A stretch of 64,000 nucleotides of DNA, taken from the NCBI RefSeq assembly GCF_029351045.1, contig NZ_JARKIN010000001.1:2132001-2196000 (forward strand). The letters run 5' to 3'. Numbering within the stretch: position 1 is the stretch's first letter; every line of letters starts with the position of its first letter. The notes below the pieces were generated by a model. That model did no database searches. It saw only the letters and a list, made by a program, of their open reading frames with translations, and had not been told where the DNA came from. Source of the stretch: Streptomyces sp. WMMB303 (GTDB lineage Bacteria; Actinomycetota; Actinomycetes; Streptomycetales; Streptomycetaceae). Positions 1-10,604 of the stretch are shown here, piece after piece. The translations under genes were made by a program, and so were the position numbers.

Positions 1-521
<521 letters not shown>

Positions 522-935
522 TCAGGAGAATCGGGGGAAGAAGATCTTCATCTCCCGCGCGGCCGACTCCTCCGAGTCCGAGGCGTGGATCAGATTCTCC
601 CGCACAATGGTGCCGAAATCTCCGCGCACGGACCCGGCGGGGGCCGCGATCGGGTCGGTCGGCCCGGCCAGCGCCCGCACTCCCTCGATCACCCGTTCGC
701 CCTCGATGATCGCCACGACGGACGGGCCGGAGGCCATGAACTCCATCAGCGGCGGGTAGAAGGGGCGGCCCTCGTGCTCCGCGTAGTGCTGCTCCAGCGC
801 GGCCCGCTCCAGCGTACGCAGCTCCAGCGCCGCGATCGTCCACCCCGCCTTGCGCTCGATACGGCCGATGATCTCGCCCACCAGACCGCGTGCGACGGCA
901 TCGGGCTTGAGGATGACGAGGGTGCGCTGGGTCAT
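522..935 (-). CDS. ndk: Nucleoside diphosphate kinase
   Basis: A 137-residue protein, the normal length for Ndk. It transfers the gamma phosphate of ATP to NDPs through a phospho-histidine, balancing cytosolic nucleotide pools. The active-site signature NLIHASDS is present with the catalytic His at residue 117, and the N-terminal RTLVILKPDAVARGL strand and helix are intact. ATG at 935 has AAGGAG 8 nt upstream. It follows the DUF4233 gene and folC on the same strand, but a strong hairpin (1024-1065) lies between, so it is likely transcribed separately. Confidence 0.97.
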   Translation of the reverse strand: MTQRTLVILKPDAVARGLVGEIIGRIERKAGWTIAALELRTLERAALEQHYAEHEGRPFYPPLMEFMASGPSVVAIIEGERVIEGVRALAGPTDPIAAPAGSVRGDFGTIVRENLIHASDSEESAAREMKIFFPRFS

Positions 936-1023
936 GCGTGCGGCTCCTTGGCTGCGGTCGTACGGTGAGCAGAGGCTACCTGCGGGCCGCGGCCGCTCCG
1001 ACGCCGGGGAGCACTTTTCCGCC

Positions 1024-1065
1024 GCGCGGGGGGCACCCGCCGCCCGGCGGGTGCCCCCCCCGCGC
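1024..1065 (-). terminator. GC-rich hairpin ending the folC-DUF4233 unit
   Basis: The arms at about 1024-1040 and 1047-1065 pair through GCGCGGGGGG-CACCCGC and its complement around a short loop. There is no U-tract, which is typical of Streptomyces terminators. It sits between the DUF4233 stop (1067) and ndk. Confidence 0.7.
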
Positions 1066-1066
1066 C

Positions 1067-1429
1067 TCAGCCCGCGGGCTCGGCCCCGCCCTCCGGCGCG
1101 GCCTCGGCCGCGAAGCGTGCCTTCGCTTCGTCGACCTTCCGACCGAAGTGCACCGAAGCCCACCAGAGTCCGGCGAAACAGACCCCCAGGAAGAACATCG
1201 CGGGGACCACGAACCCGCCGGCCACCAGGGCGATCTGGAGCGCCCAGCCGAGGTGGACGCCACCCGGACGGGTGAGAACGCCGCACAGCAGCAGGCACAG
1301 CACCATGGCGATTCCGCTGACCGTCCAGACGGTGGCCGCCGAAAGGTCACTCGTCTGCATCGCGACCAATCCGGCGAAACCGATGACGAAGAACTCGCCG
1401 ATCAGGGTGGACGCGCACAGCGTTCGCAT
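1067..1429 (-). CDS. DUF4233 small membrane protein
   Basis: 120 residues with about four hydrophobic helices (residues 8-24, 31-51, 58-80 and 80-92) and a charged Ala/Glu-rich tail facing, presumably, the cytoplasm. Function unknown. The family is almost always found directly after folC in actinomycetes; here its ATG (1427-1429) abuts the folC TAG stop with no gap, so it is translationally coupled. The GGCGGGGGGC run at the end of folC is the only candidate ribosome-binding site. The context suggests a role linked to folate metabolism or simply cotranscription; the sequence does not decide. Confidence 0.85.
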   Translation of the reverse strand: MRTLCASTLIGEFFVIGFAGLVAMQTSDLSAATVWTVSGIAMVLCLLLCGVLTRPGGVHLGWALQIALVAGGFVVPAMFFLGVCFAGLWWASVHFGRKVDEAKARFAAEAAPEGGAEPAG

Positions 1430-2989
1430 CTAGCGCCCCCCGCCCAGCAGCAGCCGGGCCTCGCCGACCGTGATGACCGAGCCGGTGACCAGCACCCCGG
1501 CCCCGGCGTACTCACCCTCCTCCTCGGCGAGGGTGACCGCCTCCTCCAGCGCCGCGTCCAGCCGCGGCTCCACCTGGACCCGCTCGTCGCCGAAGACCTC
1601 CACCGCGAGCGCGGCGAGCGCGTCCACGTCCATCGAGCGGTGGCTTGAGTTCCGGGTGACGACGATCTCCGCGAAGATCGGCTCGAACGCCTCCAGCAGG
1701 CCGCGCACGTCCTTGTCCGCGCTGGGAGCCACGACGCCGACGAGCCGGCTGAAGTCGAACGCCTCGCTGACGGCCTCGGCCGTGGCGAGGGCCCCGCCCG
1801 GATTGTGCGCCGCGTCCAGCAGCACCGGAGGGCTGTTGCGCACCAGTTCCAGGCGGCCGGGCGAGGAGACCGCGGCGAACGCCTCGCGGACCACGTCGAT
1901 GTCGAGGGTTCGGGCCTGCTGCTGGCCGATGCCGAAGAACGCCTCCACGGCGGCCAGCGCCACACACGCGTTGTGCGCCATGTGCGCGCCGTGCAGCGGG
2001 AGGAAGATGTCCGGGTACTCCCCGCCCAGGCCACGCAGTGTGAGCTGCTGGCCGCCGACGGCGAGCTGCCGGGAGACCACGCCGAACTCCATGCCCTCGC
2101 GGGCGACGGTCGCGTCCACCTCCACGGCCTTCTTCAGCACGACGGAGGCCGCCTCCACCGGCTGCTGGGCCAGCACCACGGTGGCGTCGGGCTTGACGAT
2201 CCCGGACTTCTCCTGAGCTATCCGCTCGGGCGTGTCGCCGAGCCGGTCGGTGTGGTCGAGGGAGATGGGGGTGATGACGGCGACACCCGCGTCGATGACG
2301 TTGGTCGCGTCCCACCTGCCGCCCATCCCGACCTCGACGACGGCCACGTCCACCGGCGCGTCGGCGAACGCGGCGTAGGCCATCGCGGTGAGGACCTCGA
2401 AGAAGGAGAGCCGGTAGTCCTGCTGCGCGTCCACCATCTCGACGTACGGCTTGACGTCCTCGTACGTCTCGATGAAGCGTTCGGCCGAGAGCGGCGCGCC
2501 GTCGACGCTGATGCGCTCGGTGACCGACTGCACGTGCGGAGAGCTGTAGCGCCCCGTCCGCAGCTCGAAGGTGCCCAGCAGCGCCTCGATCATGCGCGCC
2601 GTGGTGGTCTTGCCGTTGGTTCCGGTGATGTGGATGGAGGGGTAGGAGCGCTGCGGCTCGCCCAGCACGTCGACCAGCGCGGCGATGCGCTGCACCGAGG
2701 GGTCCAGCTTGGTCTCGCCCCAGCGGGTGGCCAGCTCCTCCTCCACCGCCCGCAGGGCCCGGTCCACCTCGGGGTCCTCGGGCCGGGCGGGCACCGGCTC
2801 CGACTGCGGGGGACCGGCCTGGGCCCGCAGGGTGCGGCTGCCCGCCTCGATCACCGCCAGATCGGGGTCGCGGTCGGTCTCTTCCCCGACGATCTCCTCG
2901 AAGGAGGAGGGCCGCGGCTCGTGCGGCTCGGATTCGTGGGGCTCGGGTTCGTGCGGCCGGGGCTCGTCGGGCTGGGGCTCGTCGCTCAC
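1430..2989 (-). CDS. folC: Bifunctional folylpolyglutamate synthase / dihydrofolate synthase
   Basis: Adds L-glutamate to dihydropteroate and to folates using ATP (Mur-ligase family, cytosolic). The Mur-type P-loop GTNGKTTT is at residues 123-130, followed by SSPHVQSVTERI and VVEVGMGGRWDATN (central ATPase domain) and HNPGG in the C-terminal domain. At 519 residues it is 70-80 longer than typical FolC, because of an acidic N-terminal tail with repeated PHEPEPHE-like units (residues 5-26). The GTG start at 2989 has no ribosome-binding site, but TAGACT lies 6 nt upstream (2996-3001), so the mRNA is probably leaderless. The domain itself begins near residue 74, so a shorter start is possible but no better signal is seen. 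Confidence 0.93.
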   Translation of the reverse strand: MSDEPQPDEPRPHEPEPHESEPHEPRPSSFEEIVGEETDRDPDLAVIEAGSRTLRAQAGPPQSEPVPARPEDPEVDRALRAVEEELATRWGETKLDPSVQRIAALVDVLGEPQRSYPSIHITGTNGKTTTARMIEALLGTFELRTGRYSSPHVQSVTERISVDGAPLSAERFIETYEDVKPYVEMVDAQQDYRLSFFEVLTAMAYAAFADAPVDVAVVEVGMGGRWDATNVIDAGVAVITPISLDHTDRLGDTPERIAQEKSGIVKPDATVVLAQQPVEAASVVLKKAVEVDATVAREGMEFGVVSRQLAVGGQQLTLRGLGGEYPDIFLPLHGAHMAHNACVALAAVEAFFGIGQQQARTLDIDVVREAFAAVSSPGRLELVRNSPPVLLDAAHNPGGALATAEAVSEAFDFSRLVGVVAPSADKDVRGLLEAFEPIFAEIVVTRNSSHRSMDVDALAALAVEVFGDERVQVEPRLDAALEEAVTLAEEEGEYAGAGVLVTGSVITVGEARLLLGGGR

Positions 2990-2995
2990 GCGACC

Positions 2996-3001
2996 AGTCT
3001 A
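2996..3001 (-). promoter_or_regulatory. Candidate -10 box for leaderless folC
   Basis: TAGACT on the minus strand matches TANNNT and ends 6 nt before the GTG, placing the predicted transcription start at the start codon. The -35 element is weak. Confidence 0.45.
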
Positions 3002-3198
3002 CGTAAGGGTCCGGCGACGGACGGGGGTGCGTTCGGACAGACCGGACGGCTGCCCCCACCCGGCGGCACGATGTGCCCTGCGGGCCTATCGTGCCGCTGC
3101 GCCCAAGCTCGACACCTGACCGAACCCCGCTCGCCCTCCGGCGGAACCGCCCGGCCGGACAGTGCGGGAACGGATGGGGCACGGCCGCACAGACGCAC

Positions 3199-3245
3199 TG
3201 ACCGGCGGTTCGGAACCGGCCTGGCCGGTTCCGAACCGCCGGTCA
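3199..3245 (-). terminator. 22-bp perfect stem with 3-nt loop after valS
   Basis: The arms 3199-3220 and 3224-3245 are exact reverse complements around CTG. It lies 27 bp past the valS stop and upstream of folC, so it should insulate folC from valS transcription. Stem length and perfection are exceptional even for this genome. Confidence 0.85.
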
Positions 3246-3271
3246 CGCGGACGCGCCTGCCGTGCGGCCGG

Positions 3272-5905
3272 TCAGCCGAGCCGCTCCAGCTGCTGCCGCA
3301 GCCGGTCGATATCGGCCTCGGCGGCGGCCTTGCGGCCCCGGATCTTCTCCACCACCTGGTCCGGTGCCTTGGCCAGGAACGCCTCGTTGCCGAGTTTCGC
3401 TCCGGTCTGCGCCAGCTCCTTCTCGGCGGCCGCCAGGTCCTTGGCCAGCCGCTTGCGCTCGGCCGCCACGTCGATCGCGCCGGAGAGGTCGAGGCTGACC
3501 GTCGCACCCGCGACCGGCAGCGAGGCCGTGGCCTGGAACCCCTCCCCCGCGGGCTGGAGCCGCAGGAGTTGGCGGACGGCGTCCTCGTGGGCCACCAGCG
3601 GGGTGTTCTGCACCGCCAGTTCGGCGGGAACCTTCTGACCCGGCTGGAGGCCCTGGTCGGCACGGAAGCGGCGGACCTCGGTCACCGCCTGCTGGACGGT
3701 GGCGATCTCCCGCTCCGCCTCCGCGTCGCGGAACCCGGAATCCTGCGGCCAGGGTGCGACGACGACGGACTCGCCGCCCGTCAGCGTCGTCCACAGGGTC
3801 TCGGTGACGAACGGGACGACGGGGTGCAGCAGCCGCAGGGTCACGTCCAGGACCTCGCCCAGCACGCGGCGCGAGACCTCCGCGGGCCTGCCGCCCTTGG
3901 CGAAGGTGGTCTTGGACAGCTCGACGTACCAGTCGAAGACCTCGTCCCAGGCGAAGTGCCGCAGCGCGTCGGAGAGTTTGGCGAACTGGTAGTCGTCGTA
4001 ATAGCCGTCGACCTCGGCCAGCACCTCGTTCAGCCGGGAGAGGATCCAGCGGTCGGTGGCCGCCAGCTCCTCGGTCGCGGGCAGCGGCCCCTCGACGGTG
4101 GCCCCGTTCATCAGCGCGAAGCGGGTGGCGTTCCAGATCTTGTTGGCGAAGTTGCGGGACGCCTTGACCCAGTCCTCGCCGATCGGCACATCCGTGCCCG
4201 GGTTGGCACCCGAGGCGAGGGTGAAGCGCAGCGCGTCGGACCCGTAGGCGTCCATCCAGTCCAGCGGGTCGACGACGTTGCCGAAGGACTTCGACATCTT
4301 CTTGCCGTGCTCGTCACGGACGAGGCCGGTCAGCGCGATGGTGTGGAAGGGCGGCTCCTCCATCACATACGTGCCGAACATCATCATCCGGGCGACCCAG
4401 AAGAAGATGATGTCGTAGCCGGTCACCAGGACGTCGGTGGCGTAGAACGTCTCCAGGTCGGGCGTCCGGTCCGGCCAGCCGAGCGTGGAGAACGGCCACA
4501 GCCCGGAGGAGAACCAGGTGTCCAGCACGTCCGGGTCCTGGTGCCAGCCCTCGCCGGCCGGCGGCTCCTCGTCCGGGCCGACGCAGACGACCTCGCCCTC
4601 GGGGCCGTACCAGACCGGGATGCGGTGCCCCCACCAGAGCTGGCGCGAAATCGTCCAGTCGTGCATGTTGTCGACCCAGTCGAAGTACCGGGAGGACATG
4701 TCGGCGGGGTGGATCTTCACCCGGCCGTCGCGGACGGCGTCGCCGGCGGCCTGTGCGAGCGGGGCGACCTTGACCCACCACTGCATGGACAGCCGCGGCT
4801 CGATCGTCGTCTTGCAGCGGGAGCAGTGCCCGACGCTGTGCACGTAGGGGCGCTTCTCCTCCAGCACCCGGCCCTGCTCGCGCAGCGCGGCAACGATCGC
4901 CGAGCGCGCCTCGAAGCGGTCCAGGCCCTGGAAGGGTCCGTGCGCGGTGATGACACCGCGCTCGTCCATCACCGTGAGCATCGGCAGGCCGTGCCGGCGG
5001 CCGATCTCGAAGTCGTTCGGGTCGTGCGCCGGCGTCACCTTGACCTGCCCGGTGCCGAACTCCGGGTCGACGTGGCTGTCGGCGACCACGGGGATGGCGC
5101 GATCGGTCAGCGGCAGCTTGATCTGCTTGCCGATCAGGTGCTGGTACCGCTCGTCGTCGGGGTGGACGGCGATCGCGGTGTCACCGAGCATCGTCTCGGC
5201 ACGGGTGGTGGCCACGACGACGGACTCCTCGCCCTCGCCGTACTGGAGCTGGACCAGCTCCCCGTCGTCCTCCTGGTATTCCACCTCGATGTCGGAGATG
5301 GCCGTCAGGCAGCGCGGGCACCAGTTGATGATCCGCTCGGCGCGGTAGATCAGCCCGTCGTCATACATCTTCTTGAAGACGGTCTGGACGGCGCGGGAGA
5401 GGCCCTCGTCCATGGTGAAGCGCTCGCGGGACCAGTCGACGCCGTCGCCCAGGCGCCGCATCTGGCCGAGGATCCTGCCGCCGTACTCCTCCTTCCACCG
5501 CCACACGCGCTCGACGAACGCCTCCCGGCCGAGGTCCTGGCGGGACTTGCCCTCCTCGCCGAGCTGCTGCTCGACCTTGTTCTGGGTGGCGATTCCCGCG
5601 TGGTCCATACCGGGCAGCCACAGTGCCTCGTAGCCCTGCATCCGCTTGCGGCGGGTGAGCGCGTCCATGAGGGTGTGCTGGAAGGCGTGCCCGAGGTGCA
5701 GGGACCCGGTGACGTTCGGAGGCGGGATGACGATCGTGTACGGCGGCTTGCCGCTCTTGGTGTCGGCCTCGAAGTAGCCCCGCTCCACCCAGCGCTCGTA
5801 CAGCTTCCCCTCTACCTCGGCCGGCGCGTACTGGGTCGGCAGATCTGCGGGGGCGGCGCTGTTCGGCCCGTCGGCTGCCGGGCTCTGCTGAGTGTTGTCG
5901 GTCAC
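3272..5905 (-). CDS. valS: Valyl-tRNA synthetase
   Basis: Class Ia aminoacyl-tRNA synthetase that charges tRNA-Val, with an editing (CP1) domain. The signatures are all present: [14 protein letters not shown] (HIGH-type motif) near residues 48-61, [17 protein letters not shown] in the editing domain, [13 protein letters not shown], and [10 protein letters not shown] (KMSKS). The C-terminal coiled coil ([15 protein letters not shown]) is the ValS-specific arm. Length 877 residues is standard. GTG at 5905 is chosen over an upstream ATG at 5980 because the extra 25 residues are not family-like; no Shine-Dalgarno is seen, but TACACT 7 nt upstream suggests a leaderless message. No T-box is visible. 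Confidence 0.96.
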   Translation of the reverse strand: MTDNTQQSPAADGPNSAAPADLPTQYAPAEVEGKLYERWVERGYFEADTKSGKPPYTIVIPPPNVTGSLHLGHAFQHTLMDALTRRKRMQGYEALWLPGMDHAGIATQNKVEQQLGEEGKSRQDLGREAFVERVWRWKEEYGGRILGQMRRLGDGVDWSRERFTMDEGLSRAVQTVFKKMYDDGLIYRAERIINWCPRCLTAISDIEVEYQEDDGELVQLQYGEGEESVVVATTRAETMLGDTAIAVHPDDERYQHLIGKQIKLPLTDRAIPVVADSHVDPEFGTGQVKVTPAHDPNDFEIGRRHGLPMLTVMDERGVITAHGPFQGLDRFEARSAIVAALREQGRVLEEKRPYVHSVGHCSRCKTTIEPRLSMQWWVKVAPLAQAAGDAVRDGRVKIHPADMSSRYFDWVDNMHDWTISRQLWWGHRIPVWYGPEGEVVCVGPDEEPPAGEGWHQDPDVLDTWFSSGLWPFSTLGWPDRTPDLETFYATDVLVTGYDIIFFWVARMMMFGTYVMEEPPFHTIALTGLVRDEHGKKMSKSFGNVVDPLDWMDAYGSDALRFTLASGANPGTDVPIGEDWVKASRNFANKIWNATRFALMNGATVEGPLPATEELAATDRWILSRLNEVLAEVDGYYDDYQFAKLSDALRHFAWDEVFDWYVELSKTTFAKGGRPAEVSRRVLGEVLDVTLRLLHPVVPFVTETLWTTLTGGESVVVAPWPQDSGFRDAEAEREIATVQQAVTEVRRFRADQGLQPGQKVPAELAVQNTPLVAHEDAVRQLLRLQPAGEGFQATASLPVAGATVSLDLSGAIDVAAERKRLAKDLAAAEKELAQTGAKLGNEAFLAKAPDQVVEKIRGRKAAAEADIDRLRQQLERLG

Positions 5906-5912
5906 GACCGCC

Positions 5913-5918
5913 AGTGTA
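5913..5918 (-). promoter_or_regulatory. Candidate -10 box for leaderless valS
   Basis: TACACT on the minus strand ends 7 nt before the GTG start codon. Confidence 0.4.
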
Positions 5919-5940
5919 CGGGCGCGGATGCCCCGCTCTC

Positions 5941-5950
5941 GAACCGGTTC
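5941..5950. promoter_or_regulatory. 10-bp palindrome between divergent valS and the membrane-protein trio
   Basis: GAACCGGTTC is a perfect palindrome in the only intergenic space shared by the two divergent units. It may be an operator, but no regulator is known for it. Confidence 0.3.
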
Positions 5951-6037
5951 GCGGACCGGTGACGCATGCGCCGGCGGCATCCGTCACTATGTGCGGAGCG
6001 CATTCGACCACTTGTCCACGGAGGGGAAGCGCCGCTC

Positions 6038-7099
6038 ATGAGCAACCAGCAACCCGGCCCCTACGGCCAACAGCCAGGGCAGCCCGGTCCGTACGGCCAG
6101 CAGCCGGGTCCGTACGGGCAGCCGCCGCAGCAGGGCGGTCCCAACCCGTACGGCGGCGCCCCCGGGCAGCCCGGCTACGGCTACCCGCAGCAGCCGCCGC
6201 CACAGCAGCCTCCCGGCCCGCCGCCACAGGGATACGGCTTCCCGCAGCAGCAGGGCGCGCCGGGCCAGGGCGACCCCTATGGCCAGCAGGGCCCCTACGG
6301 CGGGCCCGACCCCTACGGTCAGCAGGGCCCCTACGGCCGGCCCGGGCCGCCGATGCCGCCACAGGGCGGTGGCGGCAAGGGCAAGACGATCGGCATCGTG
6401 GTCGGCGCGCTGGTGCTCGTGGCGGCCGTCATAGGCGGCGTCGTCCTGTTCACCGGCACGGACGACGAGGGCGACAAGGGCGGCGGCAAGGGCGGCGGCG
6501 CGGTGGCCGACGACGGCAAGAGGTACAAGCTCATCACGCCGGCGAAGGTGGCCGGCGAATTCGACAAGAAGCCCGGCTCGGAGAACAGCTCCTCGGGCGG
6601 GTTCAGCGACTCCGACAAGGACAAGTTCGAGCAGTTCGGCGTCAAGGACCCCAAGAACGTCTCCGCCAGCTATGAGAGCGGCTCCGGCATCAACGCGAAG
6701 AAGCTCAGCTTCGGCGGTGTCTACGGCACGATCGAGAACCCGGAGGCCGTCGTCGACGCGGCGCTGCTGATGGTCGCCAAGGAGGCCAAGGAGGACCCCG
6801 GCACCAGCGGCGGCGGCAAGGCCGAACTGGACGGCGAGCCGCAGGAGGTCCACCCCAGCGGTCTGGGTGACGACGCGGTGATGAAGTGCCAGAAGGTGAA
6901 GTACAGCGCAGCGCCCGGCAGCTCCTCGGGGGTCGACAGCTTCACCATGCCGTTCTGCATGTGGGGCGACCACAGCACCATCGGCTTCGTGGTGACCGCC
7001 TCGGCGGCCGACGCACTGAGCGGAAAGGGCACCTCGGTCACCGAGGCAGGTGAGACCACCGCCAAGGTCCGCGAGGACGTCCGCGTGCCGCTCACCTAG
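6038..7099 (+). CDS. Pro/Gly/Gln-rich single-pass membrane protein, paralogue 1 of 3
   Basis: 353 residues, function unknown. Residues 1-112 are a low-complexity tail built from PGPYGQQPG-like units; residues about 117-137 form one membrane helix after a GKGKTIG stop signal; the C-terminal domain (about 150-353) is predicted extracytoplasmic. That domain shares three blocks with the next two genes: LSFGGVYGTIENPE, MKCQKVK, and a FCMWGDHST block, giving a conserved Cys pair. ATG at 6038 follows GGAGGGGAAG. The 57 bp before the start are nearly the same as those before the second paralogue. N-terminal tails of this kind are common on Streptomyces membrane proteins and do not indicate function. 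Confidence 0.85.
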   Translation: MSNQQPGPYGQQPGQPGPYGQQPGPYGQPPQQGGPNPYGGAPGQPGYGYPQQPPPQQPPGPPPQGYGFPQQQGAPGQGDPYGQQGPYGGPDPYGQQGPYGRPGPPMPPQGGGGKGKTIGIVVGALVLVAAVIGGVVLFTGTDDEGDKGGGKGGGAVADDGKRYKLITPAKVAGEFDKKPGSENSSSGGFSDSDKDKFEQFGVKDPKNVSASYESGSGINAKKLSFGGVYGTIENPEAVVDAALLMVAKEAKEDPGTSGGGKAELDGEPQEVHPSGLGDDAVMKCQKVKYSAAPGSSSGVDSFTMPFCMWGDHSTIGFVVTASAADALSGKGTSVTEAGETTAKVREDVRVPLT

Positions 7100-7123
7100 C
7101 ACCCCGCATCTCGGCGGAGAGCG

Positions 7124-7159
7124 AGCTGCGGCGCCCGGGGGTTCCCGGGCGCCGCAGCT
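7124..7159 (+). terminator. Hairpin after paralogue 1
   Basis: A 16-bp perfect stem (7124-7139 with 7144-7159) around a 4-nt loop, followed by TTG, 25 bp after the stop codon. Confidence 0.8.
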
Positions 7160-7269
7160 TTGCACGGGGCTTTCCCTGGCATAACCGGATGATTCGCCGG
7201 TGGTTCTTCACGATTGCGTCCCCGGGCGGCCCCGATTCGGCGCCCGGTGCGGCGCTCTCGTCGTGCATC

Positions 7270-7282
7270 CGACAAGATGTCG
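7270..7282 (+). promoter_or_regulatory. Palindrome in the duplicated leader of paralogue 2
   Basis: CGACA-AGA-TGTCG lies 40 bp before the start codon inside the leader copied from upstream of paralogue 1. The aligned place in the first copy keeps only CAC-TAT-GTG symmetry. Confidence 0.3.
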
Positions 7283-7321
7283 TAGCGCGTTCAAGCACAT
7301 CCACGGAGGGGAAGCGCCGCC

Positions 7322-8218
7322 ATGAGCCAGAACCAGCCGGGTCCCTACGGGCAGGGACCCTACGGACAGCAGCCGCAGCAGCCGCAGCAGCCCGGTTACG
7401 GGTACCCGCAGCAGCCGCAGCAGCCGCAGCCCGGCTACGGCTACCCCCAGCAGGGCCAGCCCCAGCAGCAGCCCGGCTACGGCTATCCGCAGCAGGGCCA
7501 GCCGCAGGGCGCTCCGTACGGGCAGCCGGGCCAGCCGCTGGGCGGCGCCCCCTACGGTCAGCCCGGCCAGCCGGGGATGCCCGGCCAGCCGCACCCGGGC
7601 ATGCCGATGCCGCCGCAGGGCGGTGGGGGCAAGGGCAAGACCATCGGCATCGTGGTCGGTGCCCTGGTCGTCGTGGGCGCCCTCATCGGCGGCCTGTTCC
7701 TGTTCGGGGTGATCGGAGGCGGCGACTACAAGCTGGACGCCCCGCAGTCCATAGGCGAGTACCAGCGCAAGGGCGAGCCCGACACCGGCAAGGGCGGCCA
7801 GGTCAAGGTCGGCACCAGCGGGGACAAGAAGCAGGACATCCCCGGCATGGACCCCGAGGGCCACATCAGCGCGCAGTACACCGCCGGTGAGAAGAGGCTG
7901 AACTTCAGCGGCGCCTACGGCACCCTGGACGACCCCGAGAAGGGTGTGGACTGGCTGCTGGGCCAGCTCGAGAAGACCACCGGCGGTTCGGCGAAGGCCG
8001 CGGGCGAGCCCAAGAAGGTGAGCCCCTCCGGGTTCGACGGCGACCTGATGAAGTGCCAGGAGTACAAGGTCATCAGCACCAGCATGACCGTGTGCTCCTG
8101 GGCGGACGACAGCACCATCGCCATCGTGACCGCCACCAACGGCAGCGGCCCCGCCTCCGCCGACGAGACCGCCGAACTGACCGCGAAGGTCTACGACGCG
8201 GCCCGGGTCGAGAAGTGA
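7322..8218 (+). CDS. Pro/Gly/Gln-rich single-pass membrane protein, paralogue 2 of 3
   Basis: 298 residues with the same architecture as its upstream neighbour: a Gln/Pro/Gly/Tyr tail with YGYPQQ units (residues 1-100), a membrane helix at about 106-127 starting from the identical [13 protein letters not shown], and an outer domain with [22 protein letters not shown] and [11 protein letters not shown] at 7322 follows the same GGAGGGGAAGCGCCGC leader. It probably arose by tandem duplication including the leader. The hairpin before it and the 222-bp gap suggest its own promoter, shared with the next gene 7 bp downstream. Function unknown. Confidence 0.83.
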   Translation: MSQNQPGPYGQGPYGQQPQQPQQPGYGYPQQPQQPQPGYGYPQQGQPQQQPGYGYPQQGQPQGAPYGQPGQPLGGAPYGQPGQPGMPGQPHPGMPMPPQGGGGKGKTIGIVVGALVVVGALIGGLFLFGVIGGGDYKLDAPQSIGEYQRKGEPDTGKGGQVKVGTSGDKKQDIPGMDPEGHISAQYTAGEKRLNFSGAYGTLDDPEKGVDWLLGQLEKTTGGSAKAAGEPKKVSPSGFDGDLMKCQEYKVISTSMTVCSWADDSTIAIVTATNGSGPASADETAELTAKVYDAARVEK

Positions 8219-8225
8219 GCCGAGC

Positions 8226-9002
8226 ATGAGCGGACCGCCTCCGGCCCCTTACGGGCCAGGTGGATACGGGCAGCAGCCCCCGGGTCCCGGCGCCGGTCCC
8301 CACGGACCGCCGCCGGGGCCCGGTTTCGGCGCTCCCGGTCCGTACGGCGTCTGGCCGCCGCCTCCCCCGCCGCGCCGCCGCGGCCTGGGCGGCGGCGGCA
8401 TCACGGCCATCGTGCTGGGCAGCCTGGCCGCGGTCGGGGTCCTGCTCTTCTCCCTCGTCTCGCTTCTCCGTGCCGTGCAGCCGCACGGCACGGAGAAGAT
8501 CGCCTTTCCCGCCACGCTGGAGAGCGGCCGATACCACCGCGTGGTCGGCGACGCCCGGGTGGAGGCCCAGGAGCGCACGCTGCAGGGCGAGTTGCCCGAC
8601 GACGGCACCGCCAAGGTGGCCACCTACACCGCCGGCGCTTCGGACCGGCCGACCGGCAGTGGGCTGGCCATCGCCGGGGCGTACGGCGACATCGACATTT
8701 CCTCGTCCCGGATGCGCGAGGACATGCTGGACGGTATGCGGGAGAGCCAGGCCGGCGTGGTGATCGGAGAGCGCCGCGAGTTCGCGCCGGGCGCGGGCGA
8801 CGTGGAGGTCTCCTGCCAGCTCACCCGGATCAGCCAGAACGGTGTCTCCCTGTACGCGCCCGCCTGTGCCTGGGCGGACTCCTCGACGGCCGCCACGGTG
8901 CTGGACCTCGACATCGCCCACACGAGCCCGGCCAGCGTGGACCTGGCCGAGTTCGCGCGGGTCACGGTACGCATCAAGGACCAGGTGACCGTGGCGAAGT
9001 AA
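8226..9002 (+). CDS. Pro-rich single-pass membrane protein, paralogue 3 of 3
   Basis: 258 residues, the most diverged of the three. A short Pro/Gly tail (residues 1-55) is followed by a membrane helix at about 59-81 and an outer domain with AIAGAYGDIDI, VSCQLTR and CAWADSST, which align to the shared blocks of the two preceding proteins. It starts 7 bp after the previous stop with no strong ribosome-binding site, so it is translationally coupled to it. It is followed by two hairpins. Function unknown. Confidence 0.8.
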   Translation: MSGPPPAPYGPGGYGQQPPGPGAGPHGPPPGPGFGAPGPYGVWPPPPPPRRRGLGGGGITAIVLGSLAAVGVLLFSLVSLLRAVQPHGTEKIAFPATLESGRYHRVVGDARVEAQERTLQGELPDDGTAKVATYTAGASDRPTGSGLAIAGAYGDIDISSSRMREDMLDGMRESQAGVVIGERREFAPGAGDVEVSCQLTRISQNGVSLYAPACAWADSSTAATVLDLDIAHTSPASVDLAEFARVTVRIKDQVTVAK

Positions 9003-9006
9003 CCGT

Positions 9007-9034
9007 GCGGCCGGTCGGGGTGCCGACCGGCCGC
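9007..9034 (+). terminator. Hairpin directly after paralogue 3
   Basis: A 12-bp perfect stem (9007-9018 with 9023-9034) and GGTG loop, 4 bp after the stop. Confidence 0.75.
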
Positions 9035-9050
9035 AACCGGCAGTCCCCCT

Positions 9051-9086
9051 ACGAAGGCCCGCCCCGGGATCGGGGCGGGCCTTCGT
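9051..9086. terminator. Bidirectional terminator between the trio and clpX
   Basis: A 16-bp perfect stem (9051-9066 with 9071-9086) and GGAT loop, placed between convergent genes, so it can serve both strands. Confidence 0.8.
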
Positions 9087-9161
9087 GACGGTACGGAGAG
9101 GGAACCGGCTGCCGGTGCCGGGCCTCGGGGCCGGGCACCGGACCGCCGGACTCCGTTGCGG

Positions 9162-10445
<1,284 letters not shown>

Positions 10446-10535
10446 GAGGAGCTTCCCCTTCGCCTGGGATCCGTCAGGGATACGGACCGAGGTACGTGCT
10501 CTTCGACGGTACCTTGCCGGACCGCCGGAATGGGC

Positions 10536-10583
10536 CCCCCTTGGAGCGACCGGACCGACACATCCGGCGTCGCTCCAAGGGGG
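10536..10583 (-). terminator. Hairpin between clpP2 and clpX
   Basis: The arms 10536-10550 and 10569-10583 are perfectly complementary (15 bp) with a smaller CGGA/TCCG stem in the loop. It lies 22 bp past the clpP2 stop and likely ends or attenuates the clpP transcript before clpX. Confidence 0.65.
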
Positions 10584-10604
10584 CAGGGTCGTGCGCGCGG
10601 CCCC

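Noticed and set aside
1805..5962. A very long open frame on the plus strand across folC and valS
   Set aside because: It is antisense to two genes with full motif sets, starts inside folC, and arises from GC-rich codon bias; no ribosome-binding site or family motif.
5906..6037. T-box riboswitch upstream of valS
   Set aside because: The region before the valS start is short, lacks the T-box sequence and specifier stem, and a -10 box sits 7 nt before the start codon.
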